Of a DNA stretch of 64,000 bases, positions 37,286 through 45,832 are shown one piece after another. The notes below the pieces were generated by a model. That model worked only from the letters and a program-made list of their open reading frames with translations. It ran no database searches and was not told where the DNA came from. The stretch covers positions 543,893 to 607,892 of the forward strand of contig NZ_JAIQZE010000001.1 in assembly GCF_020164595.1 (NCBI RefSeq). The letters are read 5' to 3'. The number at the start of each line of letters is the position of its first letter. The stretch's first letter is position 1. Position numbers and translations under genes: made by a program. This DNA comes from Psychroflexus longus. Lineage in GTDB: Bacteria; Bacteroidota; Bacteroidia; Flavobacteriales; Flavobacteriaceae.

Positions 37286-38866
37286 TTATGCTTTGTATTT
37301 TGCAGCTATTTCTTTGGCTGCACTCGTTAGTGTATCTGTAATTTCATCTGTTAATTTACCAGCCTTTAGTTGGTCCAGAACATCTCTATGTTTAGAATTG
37401 AGATAAGACAAATAGTCGCTTTCAAATTCTTTAATTTTTTCAACAGGAACTTCTTTCATCAAGTTTTTAGTTCCAGCATAAACGATAGCAACTTGTTCTT
37501 CAACAGGAAAAGGATTAGCTTCAGCCTGCTTTAAGATTTCAACATTTCGCTTACCTTTCTCTATTGTATTTCTGGTTGAAGCGTCCAAATCTGAACCAAA
37601 TTTAGCAAAAGCTTCAAGTTCTCTATATTGTGCCTGGTCAAGTTTTAATGTACCCGCAACTTTTTTCATAGATTTAATCTGTGCAGAACCACCAACACGA
37701 GATACAGAAATACCTACATCAATTGCTGGTCTTACACCAGAGTTAAATAAATCTGAGGTTAAGAAAATCTGACCATCTGTAATCGAAATCACGTTGGTAG
37801 GAATGTATGCAGATACATCACCTGCTTGTGTTTCAATAATTGGAAGTGCTGTAAGTGAACCACCTCCTTTTACTTTACCTTTCAAAGCTTCAGGTAAATC
37901 GTTCATCTGTTGAGCAATGTCATCATCGTTGATGATTTTTGCAGAACGCTCCAATAATCTGGAGTGAAGGTAAAATACATCACCAGGGTAAGCCTCACGA
38001 CCTGGAGGTCTTCTTAATAATAAAGACACCTCACGGTAAGCTACAGCTTGTTTTGACAAATCATCATAGATAATCAATGCTGGTCTTCCTGTATCTCTAA
38101 AATACTCTCCAATAGCAGCACCTGCCAATGGAGCATATACTTGCATCGCTGCTGGGTCTGATGCATTTGCAGCTACAATAGTTGTGTAAGCCAAAGCTCC
38201 TCTTTCCTCTAAAAGGTTAGCAATACCTGCAACTGTAGAAGCTTTTTGACCAATGGCTACATAAATACAATATACTGGCTCTCCTTTGTCGTAAAACTCT
38301 TTTTGATTAAGAATTGTATCGATACAAACAGAAGTTTTACCAGTCTGTCTATCACCAATGACCAATTCTCTTTGTCCTCTACCTACAGGGACCATGGCGT
38401 CAATTGACTTGATACCCGTTTGCATAGGCTCGGTGACGGGCTGTCTGTAGATAACTCCTGGTGCTTTTCTTTCGATTGGCATTAAAAAAGTTTCTCCTTC
38501 GATTTCTCCTTTACCATCGATAGTCTCACCTAAAGTATTTACGACTCTTCCTACGATACCTTCTCCTACTTGAATGGAAGAAATCTTTTTGGTTCTTTTT
38601 ACAGAATCCCCTTCATTGATATCATTGGATTTACCTAAAAGTACAACGCCTACTGCGTCCTCTTCTAAGTTAAGAACCATACCATTAAGCCCTCCTTCAA
38701 ATTCTACAAGTTCTCCAAGTTGAGCATTGGATAACCCATAAACGTTGGCGATACCATCACCAACTCTTAGAACTGTTCCTACTTCATCTAGAGAGGTTTC
38801 AGATTCGAAACCGGAAATTTGCTTTTTTAAGATTGCTGTAACTTCAGCAGAGTTTACTTCAGCCAT
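37286..38866 (-). CDS. atpA: ATP synthase F1 alpha subunit
   Basis: 526 residues. P-loop GDRQTGKT at 171-178, and the alpha-subunit signature [13 protein letters not shown] near 380. It forms the non-catalytic nucleotide sites of the F1 head. It is 41 nt downstream of atpH and 10 nt upstream of atpG, in the usual order of the operon. Confidence 0.98.
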   Translation of the reverse strand: MAEVNSAEVTAILKKQISGFESETSLDEVGTVLRVGDGIANVYGLSNAQLGELVEFEGGLNGMVLNLEEDAVGVVLLGKSNDINEGDSVKRTKKISSIQVGEGIVGRVVNTLGETIDGKGEIEGETFLMPIERKAPGVIYRQPVTEPMQTGIKSIDAMVPVGRGQRELVIGDRQTGKTSVCIDTILNQKEFYDKGEPVYCIYVAIGQKASTVAGIANLLEERGALAYTTIVAANASDPAAMQVYAPLAGAAIGEYFRDTGRPALIIYDDLSKQAVAYREVSLLLRRPPGREAYPGDVFYLHSRLLERSAKIINDDDIAQQMNDLPEALKGKVKGGGSLTALPIIETQAGDVSAYIPTNVISITDGQIFLTSDLFNSGVRPAIDVGISVSRVGGSAQIKSMKKVAGTLKLDQAQYRELEAFAKFGSDLDASTRNTIEKGKRNVEILKQAEANPFPVEEQVAIVYAGTKNLMKEVPVEKIKEFESDYLSYLNSKHRDVLDQLKAGKLTDEITDTLTSAAKEIAAKYKA

Positions 38867-38907
38867 AATTTATTTTGCATTAATTGGTAAATACATACCA
38901 CTTATTT

Positions 38908-39435
38908 TTATAATAATTGTCTTTTGAATCGCTTAAGACCGCCAGACACACTTGCATCAAATTGAAGATCTTTCAATCTGAGTATAAATCCACCAAGAAT
39001 AGATTCATCAACTCGGTTTGTAAGATTTGCAGTATATCCGGTAATTTCTTTAATTTTTTCTTGTACTTTTTCTTCTAAATCTTTAGTCATCTCAACAGCC
39101 GTCACTACAGTTGCAGACTGGATGTGATGAATAGAATTGTAAAGATTTATGTATTCTTGAGCAACATGGTTTAGTATTTCGATTCTATTATTGTCAGCAA
39201 GAGTTTTTATCAATTGTTTGACTAAAGACTCGGCATCTTCAAAAATCTCCAACAAAACAGACTGCTTTTTATCAACTTCTATTAGTGGACTTGAAAGCAT
39301 AAGTTTTAACTCTTTGTTTTCAGAAATAGTAGAATGTATGGATTTGAAGTTATCTAAAACTTTTTCATCCAATTTATTCTCTTGAGCCAATTCTATGATG
39401 GCTTTAGCGTAACGTCTTCCTGCTTTACTTCCCAT
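38908..39435 (-). CDS. atpH: ATP synthase F1 delta subunit (OSCP)
   Basis: 175 residues. The N-terminal helical domain begins G-x-R-Y-A-K-A-I-I-E-L-A, the standard OSCP start, and the C-terminus ends with the S-I-L-G-G-F-I-L-R segment (about 144-152). Delta ties the peripheral stalk (AtpF) to the top of F1. Located between atpF (8 nt) and atpA. Confidence 0.96.
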   Translation of the reverse strand: MGSKAGRRYAKAIIELAQENKLDEKVLDNFKSIHSTISENKELKLMLSSPLIEVDKKQSVLLEIFEDAESLVKQLIKTLADNNRIEILNHVAQEYINLYNSIHHIQSATVVTAVEMTKDLEEKVQEKIKEITGYTANLTNRVDESILGGFILRLKDLQFDASVSGGLKRFKRQLL

Positions 39436-39443
39436 GTGTCTAA

Positions 39444-39938
39444 TTAGTTGAGTTTGACATCGTCAAGCATTTTGTTGACTAGAGTCATTTGTTCATCCTT
39501 GTTGTCCAATTGCTTCTTCACAACAGTTTCTGCAATCTGAACAGACAACTCAGCAACTTGAGATTTGATTTCTGCTAAAGCTTGTTTCTTTTCACTCTCG
39601 ATGGTGATTTGAGCTTTATCCAGAATTCTTTCAGCTTTCTCATTTGCATCTTCTGTAGCTTCTTCGATAATAGTCTTCTTCATCTGCTGAGCTTCCTTCA
39701 ACATTTCATCGCGTTCTGCTCTGGCTTGTTGGAGCAATTTTTCATTGTCAGCTTTCAGGTTAGCCATCTCTTCTTTAGCTTTTTCAGCAGAAACTAGGGC
39801 ATCATTAATCGAAGCTTCTCTTTCGCCTACAGCCTTCATCACAGGCTTCCAAGCAAATTTAGTCAGCAAGAAAATCAAGATGATCATGACAACTACTTGC
39901 CAAACAAATAAACCGTATTCAGGAGTAATTAATTCCAT
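39444..39938 (-). CDS. atpF: ATP synthase F0 subunit b
   Basis: 164 residues from the ATG at 39938 (M-E-L-I-T-P-E-Y-G-L-F-V-W-Q is the usual Bacteroidota start; an open extension to 39977 runs into the hairpin). One N-terminal membrane helix (about 9-27) is followed by a long charged coiled coil, the peripheral stalk. It lies 75 nt after atpE; a strong hairpin occupies that gap. Confidence 0.96.
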   Translation of the reverse strand: MELITPEYGLFVWQVVVMIILIFLLTKFAWKPVMKAVGEREASINDALVSAEKAKEEMANLKADNEKLLQQARAERDEMLKEAQQMKKTIIEEATEDANEKAERILDKAQITIESEKKQALAEIKSQVAELSVQIAETVVKKQLDNKDEQMTLVNKMLDDVKLN

Positions 39939-39966
39939 ATATGATAAGTTTTTTTTTAAATAAAAT

Positions 39967-40005
39967 AAAACCCTCACCCAACCAACCGTTGGTTATGAGG
40001 GTTTT
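39967..40005 (-). promoter_or_regulatory. Terminator-like hairpin between atpE and atpF
   Basis: Outer stem of 10 bp (39967-39976 with 39996-40005) and an inner stem of 6 bp (39980-39985 with 39989-39994). On the minus strand the stem is followed by TTTTATTTTATTT-like sequence. It lies 9 nt after the atpE stop. It could partly terminate or stabilise the atpE message, raising c-subunit yield over atpFHAG. Confidence 0.7.
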
Positions 40006-40013
40006 CATCATTT

Positions 40014-40238
40014 TTAAGAGGTAAGAACCCCAAGTAAAGCAGCAACTACTCCAAAAAGAGCAACACCTTCTACAAGTGCAGCTGCGATAATCATAGCAGT
40101 CTGGATTTTTCCAGAAGCTTCTGGCTGGCGAGCGATAGCTTCCATAGCGGAGCCACCGATTTTACCAATACCAAGTGCTCCTCCCAAAACTGCTAATCCT
40201 GCTCCTAAAGCTGCAAGTCCTACATGTAATAATTCCAT
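40014..40238 (-). CDS. atpE: ATP synthase F0 subunit c
   Basis: 74 residues, two helices joined by the A-R-Q-P loop at about 37-40. The ion-binding carboxylate is Glu57 in the second helix (A-A-A-L-V-E-G-V). The residue pattern lacks an evident extra sodium ligand next to Glu, suggesting proton coupling, but this is not certain. Several copies form the rotor ring. It precedes the hairpin at 39967-40005. Confidence 0.97.
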   Translation of the reverse strand: MELLHVGLAALGAGLAVLGGALGIGKIGGSAMEAIARQPEASGKIQTAMIIAAALVEGVALFGVVAALLGVLTS

Positions 40239-40264
40239 AGTAAATAAATATTAAAAATTAAAGA

Positions 40265-41353
40265 TTAATGATGTTCATGTTCTTGAACTGCCATACCGAT
40301 AAATAGTGCTGACAGCATCGTAAATATAAAAGCTTGCAAAAATGCAACTAGTAATTCTAAAACTGTAATGAATAAGGCAAACGGTACTGAAATTGCTGCA
40401 ACTCCTGCAGTTTCCAGTATGAAAATCAATCCGATTAAACTTAAGATAATTATGTGTCCTGCGGTGATGTTTGCAAACAAACGAATCATCAAGGCAATAG
40501 GTTTTGTAAACACCCCTAAAACCTCAACAATTGCAAGTATTGGCTTTACTGGAGTCGGAATTCCTGGCATCCAGAAAATATGTTGCCAGTAATCTTTATT
40601 ACCGTTAAGTAAAATAAGAACCAGCGTAAATAAACCTAGTGCAATCGTAACGGATATGTTTCCTGTCACATTCGCAGCTCCAGGTAAAAGACCTAAAAGA
40701 TTTGATAGCCAAATGAAGAAAAATACCGTTAGGAGAAAAGGCATAAATTTCAGATATTTTTTCTCACCTATTTGTGGTATTGCGATCTCATCTCTTACAA
40801 ATATGACTAAAGTCTCTAATATATTTTTAAATCCTTTTGGCGCAGCTTTTGATTTTTTATAATGATTTGCAAGTCCCAAAAATATAAGAACAAGCAGCAC
40901 TGCAGTGATAAGCATGGACGCTACATTCTTTGTGATTGAAATATCAAAAGGGCGATTAGCATTCATAGCTGCATGAGTCTCTTCATCAAATTCTAAAGTC
41001 TCTTCTCCTTCATTCAGCACATAAATCTTCTCATGATAGTTAACGAATTTCTGACCATTGGACTCCACAACATGCTCACCTTCTACATCATGATGAAACT
41101 CGCTCGACATAAAACTAGTTAACCCCTCATCTGTCCATAAAATCACAGGCAGTGGTAGTGTAACAGATTCCTCTCCTTCTCCAAAAAAATGCCACCCGTG
41201 AGAATCACTAATATGGTGCATGATCATTTCGGTAGGGTTGAAACTATCATCAATTACTTCTTTCGTATCTAACTGGGCGAAAGATGAAAAGGAATTTAAA
41301 ATAAGCATGAGCATTAAAGCCACTGTAATCTTTGAAGATTTGTGTGTTGCCAT
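40265..41353 (-). CDS. atpB: ATP synthase F0 subunit a with signal peptide and His-rich extension
   Basis: 362 residues from ATG 41353; a TTG-started reading to 41392 is rejected. An N-terminal signal-like segment (about 10-27, ending S-F-A-Q) and a hydrophilic His/Glu/Asp-rich domain of roughly 110 residues precede the normal membrane part. The essential stator Arg lies in the motif M-I-R-L-F-A-N-I-T-A-G-H. Bacteroidota AtpB proteins commonly have this extension, whose role is unknown. It forms the proton half-channels. Precedes atpE by 26 nt. Confidence 0.95.
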   Translation of the reverse strand: MATHKSSKITVALMLMLILNSFSSFAQLDTKEVIDDSFNPTEMIMHHISDSHGWHFFGEGEESVTLPLPVILWTDEGLTSFMSSEFHHDVEGEHVVESNGQKFVNYHEKIYVLNEGEETLEFDEETHAAMNANRPFDISITKNVASMLITAVLLVLIFLGLANHYKKSKAAPKGFKNILETLVIFVRDEIAIPQIGEKKYLKFMPFLLTVFFFIWLSNLLGLLPGAANVTGNISVTIALGLFTLVLILLNGNKDYWQHIFWMPGIPTPVKPILAIVEVLGVFTKPIALMIRLFANITAGHIIILSLIGLIFILETAGVAAISVPFALFITVLELLVAFLQAFIFTMLSALFIGMAVQEHEHH

Positions 41354-41488
41354 AAATTGTTGACTTAATATCAATTCGAAAATTTCGTGCAAATGTAGGT
41401 TTTTACTTTTTAATTTTAAATGAAAGCTTCAAAAAAATATTTTTTCAATAAGTTATAATTCAATTTGCTTGCTTTAATTGAAAACTAT

Positions 41489-41878
41489 TTAATTTGACTC
41501 TTTTGGATTGATCAATTTAATGACTTGGATAGCTTCAAAAATTAAGTATATGAAGTAAGGAACAAAAAAATTGAGAATATTAGCAAAGGAAGGTTTGTCA
41601 TCTGAAAGAAAACCCGGGAGTAAAAACAAAATGGCAGCTAGCATTTTGAACAAACTAGTACCCATAAACGCAAAACCTGCATAATCTTTATAATTGGAGT
41701 GTATCCATTGAATGATTCCAGCTACAAAAAAAGCGGATATGATATGAAATACATATATTGAAGTAAAAGAATAATAGGTTACTATTGAAAAAAAGGAGTC
41801 GATGCTCCAATGTAATATAATTATAATAGCCGAAAATATAAGTATCGAAACGTAGGGATTCCTTAAGATGTTTTTCAT
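41489..41878 (-). CDS. DUF6168-like membrane protein of the atp operon
   Basis: 129 residues with four hydrophobic helices (about 10-28, 40-60, 68-88, 102-120). It lies between the AtpZ-like gene (7 nt) and atpB, the place where AtpI-type assembly factors are usually encoded. I recognise it as the Flavobacteria-type DUF6168 group only tentatively. It may help c-ring assembly, by position alone. Confidence 0.65.
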   Translation of the reverse strand: MKNILRNPYVSILIFSAIIIILHWSIDSFFSIVTYYSFTSIYVFHIISAFFVAGIIQWIHSNYKDYAGFAFMGTSLFKMLAAILFLLPGFLSDDKPSFANILNFFVPYFIYLIFEAIQVIKLINPKESN

Positions 41879-41885
41879 GTAATAG

Positions 41886-42098
41886 TTACTTGAATTTTTT
41901 GAGCGAGGTTATAACTTGAGCTAGAGCAACAAATATCCCAAAAAGCGATAATGAGATTGTGAAAAGTTTTGAAGAATCTGTATAGTTTTCATCCAACCAA
42001 ATTCCTAGAAAAACAAAACTGGTTATGATAATTCCCATTTGTAAACCTACCCCAGAAAAATACAACCAAGGATTAGGCTGATTGTTCTTTTTTGGCAT
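41886..42098 (-). CDS. AtpZ/AtpI family protein
   Basis: 70 residues with two transmembrane helices (about 14-34 and 43-62) and a G-V-G-L-Q-M-G-I motif in the first. AtpZ/AtpI proteins assist F0 assembly and magnesium supply in some bacteria. Its start overlaps the end of the bactofilin gene by 26 nt, in a different frame, suggesting coupled translation. Confidence 0.82.
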   Translation of the reverse strand: MPKKNNQPNPWLYFSGVGLQMGIIITSFVFLGIWLDENYTDSSKLFTISLSLFGIFVALAQVITSLKKFK

Positions 42099-42477
42099 TA
42101 CCAGATATAGATTTCATAGCCCCTTTCATGCTACAAGTTGCATTGAATACTGCTCCAGGTTCAATTGAAAGTTTGTCGGCAAAAACTTCTCCTTCTATTT
42201 TGGCAGTAGCTCTTAAGGTCAAAAGTTTACTCACCTTTAATTCTCCCTTGAATTCTCCTTCAAAGTCAGCATTTTCACACTCGATTTGACCTTCTATATA
42301 ACCGGTTTTACCAACTACAATTTTGCCAGGTGTTTTGATGTTTCCTATGACCTTTCCTTCTATACGAAAGCTACCTTGAGAGTCAATACCGCCCTTGAAG
42401 ACAGTACCTTGTGCAATCTTGTTTTGTTCTTTTGTTAAGTCTGAATTCATAGGATTATTTTTTTTTTCTGAAAACAT
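42073..42477 (-). CDS. Bactofilin (polymer-forming cytoskeletal protein)
   Basis: 134 residues. The core (about 28-118) is a run of short beta repeats with G-x-I-x-G and E-G-E-V patterns forming a right-handed beta-helix, flanked by polar tails, as in DUF583/bactofilins. These polymerise into filaments without nucleotide and help organise cell shape or envelope machines. It lies one base after sprE and overlaps the AtpZ gene, so it is co-translated with both. A role in placing the T9SS or the ATP synthase is possible but unproven. Confidence 0.92.
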   Translation of the reverse strand: MFSEKKNNPMNSDLTKEQNKIAQGTVFKGGIDSQGSFRIEGKVIGNIKTPGKIVVGKTGYIEGQIECENADFEGEFKGELKVSKLLTLRATAKIEGEVFADKLSIEPGAVFNATCSMKGAMKSISGNAKKEQSA

Positions 42478-42478
42478 G

Positions 42479-45016
42479 TTATTTGATTTTTGCTAAATAT
42501 TCGTCCAAGTTTTTATTGATCTGGGCAATCTTGTAATTTTTTTCTGATATTACAAAATAAGTCAAACTCTCATCAAAAACAGCATTTTTAATAAATTTTT
42601 TGGCTAGGCCTTCTGCTCCCAATTTACTACTAAGACCAGTTATGGTCAACAAAGTTTGATTTTGACTGTAAATGTTTTCACTTAAGCTTAAGTCAAGCCC
42701 TTCCTCCTCTTGAATTGAAGCTTGCAATTTAATTTTTAGTTCCTGTATATGAAACTCCTCCGCATTCTCCTTATTGAAGTCAAACACTAGTAGGTATTCT
42801 GCATTAGGGTCGGGTTTCAAATCAAACTCTGAAGAAAGAGGCTTTCGCTTCAATTCTTTATATTGTTTTTGGGCATATTTCCCTTCTTGTGATTGTGGGT
42901 AAGTCAGAGCCACGTAATTAAGCGCTTCAATATAAGAATCTACACCTTCAATCTTTGCAAGCACTCTCGCTTTAAGAAGTTCTAATTTTGGCAAGATTGA
43001 ATTTCCAACAAACACTTTAGTATACATATCAATCTCATCCAGGAGGTATTGATAATTCCCGGATTTATAGTTTTTATACATTTTATTGTAAATGTTTTGA
43101 GGATTGTCTGCATTACTTCTATAGTCCTCTGGATTTCTCAAAATGCTCGCATATCTGGAATCTGGATGGTTGCTTAGTATGTCATTTTTCCATTGAACAG
43201 CTAGATCTGTTTTTCCAATTTCTTCGTAAATTTTATATAGATAATATTTTGAAGGCAGGATGAGACGCTCCTCAGGATTGTGCTCTAGTAAAAAGTTCAG
43301 TTTTGAAATAGCAAGCTCGTATTTTTTAAACTTCTCTTTATAAATAATACCGAGTTGGTAATAAGCAAAATTTCTTTGATCAGAAATACTATCGATTACT
43401 TGTTCATCACTGGGGATTTCAGCGATATAAGTCTGAGGATCAAATTCTGGTCTTACCTTTTCCTCCACAATAACTTCTTCATCTTTTATGTCGGTACCTC
43501 TTGAGGGATTTCGCCTCCAATCATCCGTCAACTCTATATTTCCCCAAGTTTTTCTAAAAGACTCTTCTCCGCGTTGCTTCTGAGTGATGTCGTAAAAATA
43601 GAATTTGGTAGTACTGGACTGGCTTCTTCCTATTTGGCTTTTTTGTGCTCCAAACCTCGAATTTGCAAGTTTTGAGACTGTATTACTCGCAAAGATACTT
43701 TTCTCTTCTTCTTTCAGTTTTTCGATATACGCTGTAAAGAATTCTATCCGCTCTTCTTCAGTCGCTTCAACCAAATTCAATATACTATCCGTTGTTTTGG
43801 CAATTCTTTCAAACTTAATAACATCTTCCAGGTTGTCTCGCTTTCTTTTGATTTGCCGGTATTCCAGGGTTTGCTGAGCCAGGTTGCTTAGCGTACTATC
43901 GTAATATTTTCCAGAAGTTTCGTAAGAAGCTTTATCAAAGTAAATTTCCCCAAGATTGAAATAATTTCTGCTTTTTAAATACTTGTCCTTTGGCTTTTGC
44001 CCTAAAGATTTGTTGAATTTATCGATTGCCAAATCCACCGAGTCTTTTGCAAGTCTGAAGACCGCATTATCAAAATAAATAAAATCTAAAAAAGGCCTGT
44101 TTTCTCGATTTTCTGAAAGCTCCTGAAAAGCGAGTTCTGTTTCGTGCCACGACGCATTTTCAAAACCCTGAAGTCTAAGCTTCTCTAGTTCTGAATGAAT
44201 CATGTAGCGTCGAGGTGACTTTCTGTTCAAAGCAATAACTTCGTCAAAACTCGACCTCGCACTATCTTTTTCTCCTAACAGTGAAAATAATTGACCTTTT
44301 ATGTAAAGCAATCGCCCTCGCTTTTCATCATCTGGAGCTGCTTCAATAGCAATTCTTAGAGGAGCGATAGCAAGTCTTTCTTCGTTTTCGAAAATATAGG
44401 CTTGTGCCAGTGTCGTCGATGCCTCATAGCTTTCTAGAGGAGATAATTCTTCAGAATTCATGAGAGACACTAGATTCTCTATTGCCGTATCAAAATATTC
44501 AAGTCTTAGGTTAGTTTTTTCAACCCAAATCTTTGCTTCATTAATGGTTGAGCTTTTAGGATAGTGATTCAATATAAAGTTGAAAGCATCTTTAGAAGGG
44601 ACAAAACGTTGATCGTAATATCTTGCTTTTCCCAGGAGTAAAAAAGCCTCATCGATTTGTGGGTTGTATTCTTTGCCCCCCATAAACATAGAGTGTTTTT
44701 GGATGGACTTGGTGGCCTTTTCTTCGGCGATTTCAAAATTAGAATTTTCGCCTTCAGAAGTGTTTTTCTTCAAAGTCCTGGACTTTTGCTCCTTGATTGC
44801 CATCCTCTCGATTGGCAAAACAGTCCAGTAATCTTCGTTGTACAAAGCTTCTACTTCTTGTTTCCCTTTATCCAAAGCCAAATTACCATTGTAAACAATG
44901 TTATAATAGGTCGTCATGGCATGAAAATTCTTGTTCAGGAATTTATCTTTTTTTCTTGAACATGAAGACAGTAAAGCAATACAAATAAGGATTATAAAAG
45001 AAAGCTGTAAACGCAT
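42479..45016 (-). CDS. sprE: Type IX secretion / gliding lipoprotein SprE (PorW)
   Basis: 845 residues. Lipobox LLSSC with Cys19, followed by the family's R-K-K-D-K-F-L-N-x-N-F-H-A-M-T-T start and TPR-like helical repeats across the chain. SprE/PorW is a periplasmic lipoprotein needed for the type IX secretion system and gliding; it is thought to link the trans-envelope core to the outer parts. First gene of the run into bactofilin and atp genes. A minus-strand TATTTTTGC promoter box lies 52 nt upstream. Confidence 0.9.
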   Translation of the reverse strand: MRLQLSFIILICIALLSSCSRKKDKFLNKNFHAMTTYYNIVYNGNLALDKGKQEVEALYNEDYWTVLPIERMAIKEQKSRTLKKNTSEGENSNFEIAEEKATKSIQKHSMFMGGKEYNPQIDEAFLLLGKARYYDQRFVPSKDAFNFILNHYPKSSTINEAKIWVEKTNLRLEYFDTAIENLVSLMNSEELSPLESYEASTTLAQAYIFENEERLAIAPLRIAIEAAPDDEKRGRLLYIKGQLFSLLGEKDSARSSFDEVIALNRKSPRRYMIHSELEKLRLQGFENASWHETELAFQELSENRENRPFLDFIYFDNAVFRLAKDSVDLAIDKFNKSLGQKPKDKYLKSRNYFNLGEIYFDKASYETSGKYYDSTLSNLAQQTLEYRQIKRKRDNLEDVIKFERIAKTTDSILNLVEATEEERIEFFTAYIEKLKEEEKSIFASNTVSKLANSRFGAQKSQIGRSQSSTTKFYFYDITQKQRGEESFRKTWGNIELTDDWRRNPSRGTDIKDEEVIVEEKVRPEFDPQTYIAEIPSDEQVIDSISDQRNFAYYQLGIIYKEKFKKYELAISKLNFLLEHNPEERLILPSKYYLYKIYEEIGKTDLAVQWKNDILSNHPDSRYASILRNPEDYRSNADNPQNIYNKMYKNYKSGNYQYLLDEIDMYTKVFVGNSILPKLELLKARVLAKIEGVDSYIEALNYVALTYPQSQEGKYAQKQYKELKRKPLSSEFDLKPDPNAEYLLVFDFNKENAEEFHIQELKIKLQASIQEEEGLDLSLSENIYSQNQTLLTITGLSSKLGAEGLAKKFIKNAVFDESLTYFVISEKNYKIAQINKNLDEYLAKIK

Positions 45017-45068
45017 GAAAAATATTCTAAACTTAATAACTAGAAAAAATAGATAAAAGTATATTGGT

Positions 45069-45077
45069 GCAAAAATA
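45069..45077 (-). promoter_or_regulatory. Predicted -7 box of the sprE-bactofilin-atp operon
   Basis: Minus-strand TATTTTTGC, an exact match to TAnnTTTGC, 52 nt before the sprE ATG. No TTG found at -33. It is the only clear box upstream of sprE. Confidence 0.5.
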
Positions 45078-45118
45078 GCTCTTATTTATAAAAGGGTGTT
45101 TTAAAAGTTATCTATGGA

Positions 45119-45823
45119 TTACCTCTCAAAATATAGCTCTAATTCCTTCAGCGTTGCTTCGCTTGTGTAAATGTCTTTTACAACTTGGCCTTTGTCCAAA
45201 ACGACTACGCGCTCACAAACTTCTGTGACGTGCATTAAGTCATGACTAGACACCAAAACTGTGACGTTTTTTTGAGCAGACAAGTCCTTGATGATTTTCT
45301 TAAGACGAATCTGAGTTGTAGGGTCCAGATTGGCAAAAGGCTCGTCAAGAATAACAACCTCAGGATTGCCAATGAGCGCCGCTACGATTCCCGCTTTCTT
45401 TTGATTCCCTTTAGAAAGGTCTCTAAGATATTTCTTCTGATTCAGAATTTCTCCATGAAAAAAATCTGCAAACTCTGCCAAAAGTTCATCCACTTCAGCT
45501 TTAGAAGTGTTTCTCAAATCACCAATGAAGTAGAAATATTCTTCAGCAGTCAAATAGCCTATTAAAAAACTTTCATCTATAAAAGATGAAGTGTAAGGCT
45601 TCCAATCCTCATTTTCACTTACGATAATTCCTTTGTTTTCAATATGACCAGTAGTTGGCTGAATCAAATCCAAAAGTAAACTAAAAAAGGTAGTTTTACC
45701 TGCTCCGTTGTTTCCCACTAAGCCAAAACTTTGACCTTTTGGAATGTCCAGAGCTTCTATATCTAAAACTTTATCGGCTTTATAACTTTTGGATAAATTT
45801 TGGACTTTAATAATCGTTTCCAT
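45119..45823 (-). CDS. ABC transporter ATP-binding protein
   Basis: 234 residues. Walker A GNNGAGKT (37-44), a signature LSKGN (135-139, a variant of LSGGQ seen in DrrA/CcmA-type exporters), Walker B VVILDEP (155-161) and the D-loop NLD. It follows the DUF5687 permease gene by 9 nt, so the two form an export-type ABC transporter. Substrate unknown. Confidence 0.92.
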   Translation of the reverse strand: METIIKVQNLSKSYKADKVLDIEALDIPKGQSFGLVGNNGAGKTTFFSLLLDLIQPTTGHIENKGIIVSENEDWKPYTSSFIDESFLIGYLTAEEYFYFIGDLRNTSKAEVDELLAEFADFFHGEILNQKKYLRDLSKGNQKKAGIVAALIGNPEVVILDEPFANLDPTTQIRLKKIIKDLSAQKNVTVLVSSHDLMHVTEVCERVVVLDKGQVVKDIYTSEATLKELELYFER

Positions 45824-45832
45824 AGGATGTAG

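Noticed and set aside
39967..40005. Full terminator ending the atp operon after atpE
   Set aside because: atpF, H, A and G follow in the same direction with short gaps and no clear promoter, so read-through must occur.
41354..41392. Longer TTG-started AtpB
   Set aside because: The ATG at 41353 leads directly into a normal signal peptide; the extra 13 residues spoil it.
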